Part shown: positions 43,988-53,445 of the stretch, piece after piece
Layout of the letters: each line of letters starts with the position of its first letter
Numbering within the stretch: position 1 is the stretch's first letter
DNA from: Cryptomeria japonica
Taxonomy: Eukaryota; Streptophyta; Pinopsida; Cupressales; Cupressaceae
Assembly (NCBI RefSeq): GCF_030272615.1
Contig: NC_081406.1
Coordinates: 219,528,997 to 219,592,996, forward strand
Reading direction: 5' to 3'
Length of the DNA stretch: 64,000 bases
Notes under the pieces: model-generated
What the model saw: only the letters and a program-made list of their open reading frames with translations
What the model was told of the DNA's origin: nothing
Database searches by the model: none
Made by a program: the position numbers and the translations under genes

Positions 43988-44173
43988 TGTTAGGGTTTCA
44001 AGTAGATCCAAAGCAAATATGAACTAACAATTATATGCAGATTTAAATATGAAAGATAAAGAACTAAAACATGACACAAATAACACAGAGATTTAACGTG
44101 GTTCACCCAGAATGGGTTACGTCCACCATACAAAAATAGTACATCAACCTTACAATGCCTTAAGCATCCCAGC
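43988..44173 (-). repeat. Copia C 5' LTR, outer end truncated
   Basis: It matches the 3' LTR, but lacks an internal ~28 bp and the outermost ~45 bp including the terminal TG. The flank TATAACCAGG belongs to the inverted LINE arm. Confidence 0.85.
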
Positions 44174-44347
44174 TGCTTATAACCAGGGATTTTGCTTTTC
44201 CTAGAGTATTGAAGAATCCATTATCCCAAATCTAATGAGTAATCACAACGAGACATTCCAAATAATTCCTCTTCTTGGACTTAAGGTTACCAAAACATAA
44301 TGTATTCCATCTCTTAAGATGATATTTGACATATTGAAGTTTCTTAA

Positions 44348-45330
44348 TTTTTTTAGGAGTTTTGGGATATTATTAATCAAGATCTATTGGAGGTTGTTTG
44401 GGAATCTCTTCACAGTAAGAAGATGCTTAGAGCCTTGAATTCAAACTTCTTGGTTCTCATTCCCAAAAATTAAGGTGCTAATAAGCTCAATTTTTTTTGA
44501 CCTACTATTCTTTGTAATATGGTGTACAAGATTATTGCTAAATTAATTGCAGAGAGGCTCAAAACTTGTCTTCCTATTGAGATCTTAGAGGAACAAGGGA
44601 GTTTTGTGGCTGATAAACAGATTCTGAATGGGGTGGTGGTGGCCTCTAAGGTTATTCACTCTATGGCAACTTCAAAGGAGAGATCTATGTTCATCAAATT
44701 GGACATGGCCAAGGCTTACGACATAGTTAAATGGAGTTTTCTTCAACAAATACTCTTAGCCTTTTGTTTTAGTCCCAATTGGGTGAGCTGGACTATGAGT
44801 TGTATTACTTCTTCATCTTTCTCGGTTACGCCTTTTGATGCTTCCCAAGGCCTTTGCCAAGAAGATCCTCTTTCCCCTTACCTATTTATTATTATGGCTG
44901 AGGGTCTAGGTCATTTCTTGAAGTTTCGATCTTCTTAGGGCTTTATTCATGGGTGGTAATGGGGCAATGGATTGCCACATCTCTCACATCTCCAATTTGT
45001 AAATGATCCTACTCTTATGTGATTGGATTTTCTTTAGGAATCTAAATCTTTTCGGAAAGCCTTGGATATTTACCTCACTGCTTCAAATCAAAAAGTCAAT
45101 GAGCATAAATCCTCCATTTTCTTCTTCAATACTTCTCACGCCATTCAGAGGTGTATTGCTGATATTCTATGATTTCAGATTGGGTCTCTTCCCTTTGTTT
45201 CTTTGGGTATTCCTCTTACTATTGGTAGACATCCTAGGTCCTCTTGGCAGATTGTACTTGATAAGTTACATCAGAAAGTTAATCATTGGACTCACGGTTG
45301 GTTATCTACTACTGCTTGATTGACTCTTTA
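44348..45330 (+). pseudogene. LINE copy 1 ORF2 reverse transcriptase
   Basis: It encodes PIALCNMVYKIIAKLIAERL-type RT start (after stop TAA at 44471-44473), QGSFVADKQILNGVV, FIKLDMAKAYDIVKWSFL (first catalytic Asp kept), DASQGLCQEDPLSPYLF, and then FVND (about 44994-45008) in place of the F/YADD box. Loss of one active-site Asp would inactivate it. Copy 2 has the same FVND. Frame breaks follow near 44938 and 45020. Confidence 0.9.
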
Positions 45331-46320
45331 AAAGTTTTTTATTCAAGCTCTTCCTATTTACAGGTGTTTTGTTCAAGTTGCTCCCATGTATTTTCTTCAA
45401 GAATTTGATGCCCTATCTTGATAATTTCTTTGGAGTGGTAATTTGTTGATTGCTAAATAGAACCTTGTCAAATGGGAAACTATGTGCAGACCTAAGAATG
45501 AGGGTGGCCTTGGCTTATGATCTACTATTTTGAACGGGAAAGTTCTTGATGCTAAGTTATACTAACCCTAGTGTACTAGCCACAATTAGCGATGGGCTCA
45601 TATTCTCACCCATAAGTATCTTAAATATGTTAATGTGTTTGATGTTCCCCACTTTCCTTTAGTGGGATGAGGTTTATGGTCTAGAATAATTTGAAACTAG
45701 GGGCTCAGTTAGTTAAGAATGGTCTCTTTTGGATTTGTCATATGAGTTCACAAGCTCTATTTTGGCTGGATTCTTGGGATGGTCATCCTTTTATCATTTC
45801 TTCTCATCCTCACCTTTAGCCCCTTTGTGATTATTTTACCATTGTTGGCTGGGATACTATTGACCATTATAAGATTGCTCATAATTATGTGTTGGTGGCT
45901 CATTTTCACTGGAAACATCCTTCTCAATGGCTTCTAGGAGGATATGTGGAAGCTATGAAATAGATGACATAGATTCTAGAGTCTTGTGAGTCCACTACCT
46001 TGGCTAAGAATGATGTTTTGGCTTGAGCTAGTAGTGATTTGTCTAGAAAATTTTCTAATATGTTGATCATGTTGAACTAGTGTGGCAGCATTTTGGGGAC
46101 ATTAAGGTTCCTTGGTGGAAGCAAGTTTGGTACAAGTTCTCAAGGCCCAAGAGCAATTTTTTCATGTGGTTGGTGGTCCACAACCAGTGTCTTACTTAGG
46201 ATAATTTATGTAAGCATGATTATCAAGGCCCCTGGATGTGTGTGTTGTGTCCTAATAGTGAAGAGAGTCTCTCATCTCTTTTTTCAATGTTCCTTCACTA
46301 GACATATTTGGCACTTTTGA
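45331..46320 (+). pseudogene. LINE copy 1 ORF2 C-terminal part with zf-RVT-type domain
   Basis: WETMCRPKNEGGLGL (about 45475-45520) and the later LFWLDSWDGHPF are typical of plant L1 ORF2 after the RT. The zinc-binding zf-RVT-type segment reads WWKQVWYKFSRPK, FFMWLVVHNQCLT, WMCVLCPNSEES and, after a frameshift, VSHLFFQCSFTRHIWHF. That frameshift and the stops before it are also in copies 2 and 3. Confidence 0.85.
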
Positions 46321-47473
46321 TGGGAAGTGTGGAACCAAACTTGTTGGCATGTTCATTCATGTAAAATATCCCATTATACTAGGTCTAGAAAAGTGCATTG
46401 TAATAAGTTCTTGCATTGAACTACTAAACCTAGAATAGAACTTGCAATTTTACATTCTCACAAAACCCAATCTTAGTGCTACAACAATTGAATGATATAG
46501 TTTGAAGGTTGTTTTATAAAGTTCTTATTGTTTAACAATGTGAACAATGGTATTGTTCACAGTCAATGAGAATTTTCCAAAGACTTGCAATTTGTGTAAT
46601 ATAAGCACCATTGGTGAAATGTCTTATTGATATTGTTCATATAATATTTTTGTGAGTTTTGGGAAATTTCTTTGAAGAATATCCCCTTGTAAAGTGCAAT
46701 CTTTCATCAGAGAGCAAGTTAACATTTTTTTTTGCCTTCAATGTGCCAACAACCTACAAGTAGAGTTGTTATTATGCATTCTATATAGTAATTGAATAGC
46801 TACATGTATTATGTAATGTAGATTTGAAATCAAATTAGAAGGTTTTGTGTGCTTACCTAGACATTGCATCTAGCTAGTGTTTGTAGATGGGATTTTGTAC
46901 GTTGATCATTGAGTTCTTCGACAAAGGTAGACTATGATGGACAAAGAGAGTGGGTACCCTTTGCACCACTACACGCAATATTCTTGAAGATATTGAGGCG
47001 CATGTCTATTTTTGAAAACATGTTTTGTAATGCTACCCATATTTATATGTAGGTGTTTGAGATAAGAACTTGGAAAAATAAGTACTAGTGTATAGTAGGG
47101 GTGTGCTAAATAAATATGAAAATGAAAATAATATTAAAAGTAGTAGAATTATATAGTGGTTATGTCTTCTTGAAGATCACCATATTTTACATTACCTTCA
47201 AGACCTTTGTTAACATGGTAGCTTATGCCAATTGCTCCAAAAGGAACCAACTGAGTAATGGCAATTAGTTGCTACTAGTTGAGAAATTGTGAAATTAGGA
47301 GTTAGCTTGTGCTAGTTTTTGGCATAACCAAATTTGACTCAATAGGCACCTCTTGAAAGGTGACATAATTCACCTAACATTCCTTCAGAACTTAAATTTA
47401 AAAACCTTTCAGATTTTAGAAAGAAAGAAGGAAAAAAGAAAAAAAAGTTGAATAAGGCATACAAATAAGGCTT
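46321..47473 (+). other. LINE copy 1 3' UTR
   Basis: Noncoding, collinear with 51621-52760 of copy 2 and 54405-55560 of copy 3. It ends inside the first unit of the ~245-bp tail repeat, at AGGCTTC, where copy 2 begins. No poly(A) tail is seen. Confidence 0.8.
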
Positions 47474-47599
47474 CATTACAGTCATGTATTATTCCAATAA
47501 GATTATATTTTTTGACATGATATATTATGCAATAATACACATAAAGAATGTATTATTGTTATAAATTAAAACATTATGTTGGGTTATTTATTAAACCCT

Positions 47600-48270
47600 A
47601 ACATATGAGTTTTAACTCAACTAAAGAGTTGCCTTCTCGAGTTCCTGTTTGGGTTCATTTGCCACAGCTCCCCCTAGAGTTTTGGAGAGAAGACATTTTA
47701 CAATGAATTGTTTCTCTTAAAGGGAAGCATGTTGCAGTTTCCCTACAAACCCTTGATAGGAAGGTGATCTCTTTTGCTCAAATCTATGTGGAGATTGATC
47801 TGAATAATCCCTTACTGAATTCGTTGGAAATTTGTCTTGGATCGTCCTCATGGATACAACAATTAGATTATGAATCTCTTCCTTTCTGGTGCTAGATCTA
47901 TCATGAGTATGGCCATCTTCAGTGGCAATGCCCTAAGCTTCATAAAGAATCTCATTTTCCTAATCCCTTTTCTTCATCGTCTCATCCTATGGGTAATGAG
48001 GACAAGGGGAAAACTCCCATGAGGGAGGGAGCTTTGGGTAAGGATACAGATGATTTTGTGCCAGTTAAAACTAGGGCTAAGGGATGGGGTCAGAAGAGAA
48101 CTTTAAAGAATCGATAGATTGATGAGGTATTTAACCAATTTGAAGTGTTAGATACTTTAGCCTTGAAGGAAGGGATTCCACCAAACTTCACTTCTACAAT
48201 TTTTGTTGTGGGTATAGAGGTTGTGCAACTCTAGGGTTAGGTCATGATCTACTTGGAGTGCAAGATCAAC
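47600..48270 (+). pseudogene. LINE copy 2 ORF1
   Basis: Same protein as copy 1: the DUF4283-like end and YESLPFWC-stop-IYHEYGHLQWQCPK, where the second zinc Cys is Tyr and the last Cys is kept. The Lys/Glu-rich part GNEDKGKTPMREGALGKD follows. Several stops and one frameshift near 48210 are present. Confidence 0.75.
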
Positions 48271-48519
48271 ATGTGACCTTGAATGACCCTATACAAGATG
48301 ATATTGTTTTGGTTGATTTGCCCAATGATGTTTTAGCTTCTAATAAGAGTAAGGGGTCTCCTTGGGGTTTGGGGTGCAACAACGCTTCCTTAAGAATGGT
48401 CCTTCTGATAACTCTTCAAAAGGGTGTAACAAGGATCTAGATAAGATTAAGGTTACTAGAGATTTATTGGTAGAATCAGGATCTCTTAAACCAATTGATG
48501 TTCACTTTTCTTAGTTCTC

Positions 48520-49560
48520 TCAATAATTACTCTCTCCTAGAATGTAAGGGGGTTGAATATCACCTCCTATCAAAAGGCTATTCATGATTTGGTTGTAGCT
48601 CATTCACATGACATCTTCTATGTTTAGGAGACTAGGCTTTTTGTTGATGTCATGCTTTAGTATGCTTCTTGTATCTGGTATTTTGGTCAGTGTCAATGCA
48701 TTGGATCTCAAGGTAATTGTGGAGGTTTGGCTCTTTTTTGGGATCCACACAATATTTCTCCCCTTTGGCGGATTTATAGTCATTCTTCTATCTCCATGGT
48801 TGCTTCCACTTTGAATTCTGGTGAGACTATTCTTATTACTAATGTTTATCATCCAATGGATATTCATGGTAAAATCTAGGTTTGGGCACATATAAGGTAT
48901 GTCCATTCATGTGCTCCTTAATTTCCTTGGATCTTAGGTGGTGATTTTAATTCTATGTTGAGTTTGGAGGAGAAAAGAGGGGGGTTGTCTAGGTTAGGTC
49001 TGGGTTATGTTCTTTTTCGAGCTCAGGTGGATTCTCTCGCTTTAGTGGATGTTAAGCTCTATCATGTCTTTATTTATTAAGAAACTTCAATATGTCAAAT
49101 ATCATCTTAAGAGATGGAATACGTTATGTTTTGGTAACCTTAAGTCCAAGAAGAGGAATGCTTTGGAACGTCTCGTTATGATTACTCATTAGATTTGGGA
49201 TAATGGATTCTCCAATGTTCTAGGAAAATCAAAATCCTTGGTTGTGTGAAATACGTAGTGGGAGCTCTATGAGGAGATTTATTGGAAATAGACGACTTAG
49301 GTGGATTGGCTTTAAGAAGGGGATATGAATACTACTTTTTGTCATCATTTTGTTTAGGCTCATTGTAATAAGGGGTACATTTCCTCTCTAGTTACCTCTG
49401 AAGGGCTTCATATCTCTTCCATGTCGGCTATGTCTCGTGAGGCTTGTCAGTTTTACTATGCTCTTTTTGTTGAAGACTCGTCCTGCTATTGAGGAAGAGA
49501 ATTTGATCCTTTCTTGCATTCCCTCTCTAGTCACCAATGCGAAGAATGATTCTCTCATTC
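48520..49560 (+). pseudogene. LINE copy 2 ORF2 endonuclease (deleted) and linker
   Basis: LECKGVEYHLLSKG replaces the WNVRGLN start after a frame change. IFYV-stop-E (TAG 48624-48626), GGDFNSMLSLEEKRGG and VDSLALVDV follow. The sequence then jumps at about 49052 from the equivalent of 38557 to that of 38850, removing the TFTWNN, LDRFL and SDH motifs. The linker 49080-49560 has stops at 49289-49291 and 49355-49357 in common with copy 1. Confidence 0.83.
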
Positions 49561-50620
49561 ATCTGATTTCATTGCCTGAGTTAGAAGAGGTTGTGTTTGG
49601 GATGAACAAAGGTAATGCTTGAGGCCCGTATGATTTTCTTGTTGAATTGTTTTAGTAGTTTTTGGATATTATTAATCAAGATCTGTTGGAGGTTGTTCGG
49701 GAATCTCTTCACAGTAAGAAGATGCTTCGAGCCTTGAATTCAACCTTCTTGGTTCTCATTCACAAAAATTAAGGTGCTAATAAGCACAAATTTTTTTGAC
49801 CTATTGCTCTTTGTAATGTGGTGTATAAGATAATCACTAAATTGATTGCAGAGAGGTTCAAAACTTGTCTTCCGGTTGTGACCTCAGAGGAACAAGGGAT
49901 TTTTGTGGCTGATAAATAGATTCTAGATGGGGTGGTAGTGGCTTATGAGGTTATTGACTCTATGACAACTTCAAAGGAGAGATCTATGTTCATCAAATTG
50001 GATATGGCCAAGGCTTATGATAGAGTTAAATGGAGTTTTCTTCAAAAAGTACTCCTAGCCTTTGGTTTTAGTCCTGATTGGGTGAGTTGGACTATAAGTT
50101 ATGTTATTTCTTCATCTCTATTAGTTATGCCTTTTGGTGCTTCCCAAGGCCTTCGCCAAGAATATCCTCTTTCCCCTTACCTATTTATTATTATGGCTGA
50201 GGGTCTACGCCATTTTTTGAAGTTTCAAGCTTCTGAAGGCTTTATTCATGGGTGGCAATGGGGCAATGGCTTGCCACAGCTCTCACATCTCCAATTTGTA
50301 AATGACACTACTCTTATGAGATTGGCTCATCTTTGGGAAGTCGAATCTTATCGGCAAGCCTTGGATATTTACCTTGCTACTTCAAGTTAGAAAGTCAATA
50401 AGCACAAATCCTCCATTTTCTTCTTTAATACTCTTTAGGCCATTCAAAGGCGTATTGCTGATATTCTGTGGTTTCAAATTGGGTCTCTTCACTTTGTTTA
50501 TTTGGGCATTCCTCTTACTATCGGTAGACATCCTAGGTCATCTTGGAAGATTCTGCTTGACAAGTTGTGTTAGAAAGTTAATCATTGGACTCATCATTGG
50601 TCATTTACTGTGGCCTGATT
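49561..50620 (+). pseudogene. LINE copy 2 ORF2 reverse transcriptase
   Basis: PIALCNVVYKIITKLIAERF-type start after stop TAA (49770-49772), then an open frame 49932-50390 with FIKLDMAKAYDRVKWSFL, GASQGLRQEYPLSPYLF and LQFVNDTTLMRLAH. The active-site box is FVND as in copy 1. The block PLTIGRHPRSSW follows, as in intact relatives. Confidence 0.9.
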
Positions 50621-51620
50621 GACTCTTTTAATGTTTGTTATTCAAGCTATTCCTATCTATAGGTGTTTTGTTCAAGATGCTCCCATGTATTTTCTTCAAG
50701 AATTTGATGCCCTATCTTGACAATTTCTTTGGAGTGGTAATTTTTTAGGTATTAACTGGATCCTTGTTAAGTGGGAAACTATGTGCAGACCTAAGAATGA
50801 GGGTGGCCTTGGCTTACGATTTGCTATTTTGAATGGGCAAGTTCTTGCTGCTAAGTTATATTGGCCTTGGTGTACTAGCCAAAATCAGCTATGGGCTCGT
50901 ATTCTCACCCATAAGTATCTTAAAGATGTTAATGTGTTTGATGTTCCCCACCTTCCTTTGGTGGGATGAGGTTCTATGATCTAGAATACTTTGAAACTAG
51001 GGGCTCAGTTAGTTAAGAATGGTCTCTTTTGGATTTTTCATACGAGTTCACAAGCTCTTTTTTGGCTAGATTCTTGGGACAATCATCCTTTTATCATTTC
51101 TTCTCATCCTCATCTTCATCCCCTTTGTGATTCTTTTACTGTTGTTGCCTGGGACATTGTTGACCATTATAAGATTGCTCATAATTATGGGTTGGTGGCT
51201 CATTTTTGATAGAAACATCCTTCTGAATAGCTGCTAGGAGGATCTAAGGAAGATAGGAAAGAGCTGGCATAGATTCTGTAGTCTTGTGAGTGCACCACCT
51301 TGGTTGGGAATGATGTTTTGGCTTGAGCTAGTAGTGATTTGTCTAGAAATTTTTCTGATCTTTTGGTCATGTTGAGCTAGTGTGGCAAAATTTTGGGGAC
51401 ATTCAGGTTCCTTGGTGAAAGCAAGTTTGGTACAAGTTCTCATGGCCCAAGAGCAATTTTTTCATGTGGTTGGTGGTCCACAACTGGTGTCTTACTTGGG
51501 ATAATTTATGCAAGCATGGTTTTCAAGGCCCCTGGATGCCTGTGTTCTGTCGTAATAGTGAAGAGAGTCTCTCATCTTTTTTTTCAATGTTCCTTCACTA
51601 GACATATTTGGCACTTTTGA
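50621..51620 (+). pseudogene. LINE copy 2 ORF2 C-terminal part with zf-RVT-type domain
   Basis: Open 50781-50969 with MCRPKNEGGLGL and LWARILTHKYLKDVNVFDV, then LFWLDSWDNHPF and the zf-RVT-type segment to FTRHIWHF at about 51618. It shares with copies 1 and 3 the stops around TTGGCTTGAGCTAG and the frameshift before SHLFFQCS. Confidence 0.85.
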
Positions 51621-52619
51621 GGGAAGTGTGGAACCAAGCTTGTTGGTATGTTCATTCATGTAAAATATCCCATTATACTAGGTATATAAAATTGCATAGC
51701 AATAAGTTCTTGCATTGAACTACTAAACCTAGAATGGAACTTGCAGTTTTACATTCTCACAAGACCCAATCTTAGTGCTACAACAATTGAATGATATAGT
51801 TTGAAGGTTATGTTTTATATAGTGCTTACTATTTAACAATGTGACCAATGGTATTGTTCATAGTCAATGTGAATTTGCCAAAGACTTGCAATTTGTGCAA
51901 TCTAAACACCATTGGTGAAATGTCTTATTGATATTATTCATATAATATTTCTGTGATTTTTGGGAAATTTCTTCGAAGAATATCCCCTTGTAAAGTGCAA
52001 TCTTTAATCGAAGGGCAAGTTAAATTTTTTTTTGCCTTCAATGTTCCAATAACCTGCAAGTAAAGTAGAGTTGTTAATATGCATTGTATATAGTAATTGA
52101 ATAGATGCATGTATTATGTAATGTAAATTTGAAATCAAATTAGGAAGGTTTTGTGTGCTTACCTGGATATTGCATCTGGCCAGTGTTTGCAGATGGGCTT
52201 TTGTACATTGATTATTGAGTTCTTCGACAAAGGTAGATTGTGATGGATGGAGAGAGTGGGTACCCTTTGGACCACTATGCACAATAGTCTTGAAGAGATT
52301 GACGGGCATGTCTGTTATTGAAAACATGTTTCACAAAGCTACCCATATTTCTATGTAGGTGTTTGAGATAAGAACTTGCGAAAATAAGTACTAGTGTATA
52401 GTAGGGGTGTGCTAATTAAATATGAAAATGAAAATAATATTAAAAGTACTAGAATTGTATAGTGGTAATGTCTTCTTGCAGATCGCCGTCTTTGACATTA
52501 CCTTCATGACCTTTTTTAACATGGTAGCTTATGCCAATTTCTCCAAAAGGAACCGACTGAGTAATGGCAATCAACTGCTACTAGTTGAGAAATTATGAAA
52601 TCGAGAGTTAGCTTGTTCT
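51621..52619 (+). other. LINE copy 2 3' UTR
   Basis: About 1 kb of noncoding sequence, collinear with the 3' UTRs of copies 1 and 3. No gene is seen. The 107-codon minus frame 52004-52327 is not kept in the other copies. Confidence 0.8.
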
Positions 52620-53445
52620 TGTTTTTGGCATAACCAAATTTTGATTCAATATGCACCTCTTGAAAGGTGACATAATTCACCTAACATTCCTTCTCAACTT
52701 AAATTTAAAAAACTTTTAGATTTTAGAAAGAAAGAAGGGAAAAGGAAAAAAAAGTTGAACGAGGCATACAAATAGGGATTCCCTAGCAAAGATCTAGCTT
52801 CAAAACACATTTATATATAAAATTATATAATACACTATGTCCAAAATTGAATGCAATAAATTCCATTGATGTGGTCAAGAACAAGGTTGACTCAATAAGC
52901 ACCTATTGAAAGGTGACATAATTCACCTAACATTCCTTCTCAACTTAAATTTAAAAACCTTTTATATTTTAGAAAGATAGAAGGAAAAAGGAAAAAAAAG
53001 TTGAACGAGGCATAGAAATAGGGATTCCATAGCAAAGATCTAGCTTCAAAACACATTTATATATAAAATTGTATAATACACTATGTCCAAAACTGAATAC
53101 AATAAACTCAATTGATGTAGTCAAGAATAAGGTTGACTGAATAGGCGCCTCTTGAAAGGTGACATAATTCACCTAACATTCCTTCTCTACTTAAATTAAA
53201 AAACCTTTCAGATTTTAGAAAGAAAGAAGGAAAAAGGAAAAAAAAGGTTGAATGAGGCATACAAATAGGGCTTCCATAGCAAAGATCTGGCTTCAAAAAA
53301 TATTTATAAATAAAATTGTATAATACACTACGTCCAAAGCTGAATGCAATAAACTCAAGTGATATGGTCAAGAACAAGGTTGATTGAATAGGAACCTCTT
53401 GAAAGGTGACATAATTCACCTAACATTCCTTCTCAACTTAAATTT
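52620..53445 (+). repeat. ~245-bp tandem repeats in the LINE copy 2 tail
   Basis: The block AAAGGTGACATAATTCACCT recurs at about 52663, 52909, 53153 and 53400. Each unit also carries TTTTAGAAAGA, a purine run, GTTGAA, AGCAAAGATCT and TATAATACACTA. The fourth unit is cut at 53445, where copy 3 starts in mid-ORF2. Confidence 0.9.

Larger units (their letters stand above)
39604..44173 (-). mobile_element. Copia C: nearly complete Ty1/copia element
   Basis: Minus-strand element with short LTRs: 3' LTR 39604-39864 and 5' LTR 43988-44173, the latter lacking its outer ~45 bp. It has a PBS, gag, zinc knuckle, PR, IN, RT and RNase H in order and total length 4.57 kb. The LTR start (TGTTGAAATGTGG), gag start and RNase H end resemble Tnt1/Tork-type plant elements (inference). 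Scattered stops are present, but few frameshifts. No clear TSD survives because of the end truncation. Confidence 0.9.
39307..44347 (-). repeat. Inverted arm of LINE ORF2 linker, split by copia C
   Basis: 39307-39603 and 44174-44347 join to form the reverse complement of the LINE linker (compare 38868-39299 and 49080-49535). The spacer between the arms at 39300-39306 is only ATTCATC. Copia C occupies 39604-44173. Forward LINE sequence resumes at 44348. Confidence 0.88.
36981..47473 (+). mobile_element. LINE copy 1 (L1-type), with inverted duplication and copia C insertion
   Basis: Collinear with LINE copy 2 (47474-53445) from ATTACA...TCATGTATTATTCC at the 5' end to the 3' UTR. The order is ORF1 with a CCHC-like motif, ORF2 endonuclease, RT, and C-terminal zinc-binding zf-RVT-type domain. 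An inverted copy of its own ORF2 linker (39307-39603 plus 44174-44347) replaces part of ORF2, and copia C (39604-44173) sits inside that arm. Many stops are present. The right end is where copy 2 starts. Confidence 0.85.
47474..53445 (+). mobile_element. LINE copy 2 (L1-type)
   Basis: Starts head-to-tail after copy 1 and repeats its whole structure: ORF1, endonuclease, linker, RT, C-terminal domain, 3' UTR, then four tandem tail repeats. It lacks the inverted arm and the copia C insertion of copy 1, but has its own ~290-bp deletion in the endonuclease at about 49052. It shares stops and a frameshift with copy 1. Confidence 0.87.

Noticed and set aside
52004-52327. 107-codon minus frame in the LINE copy 2 3' UTR
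   Set aside because: Broken in copies 1 and 3, so not a conserved gene.
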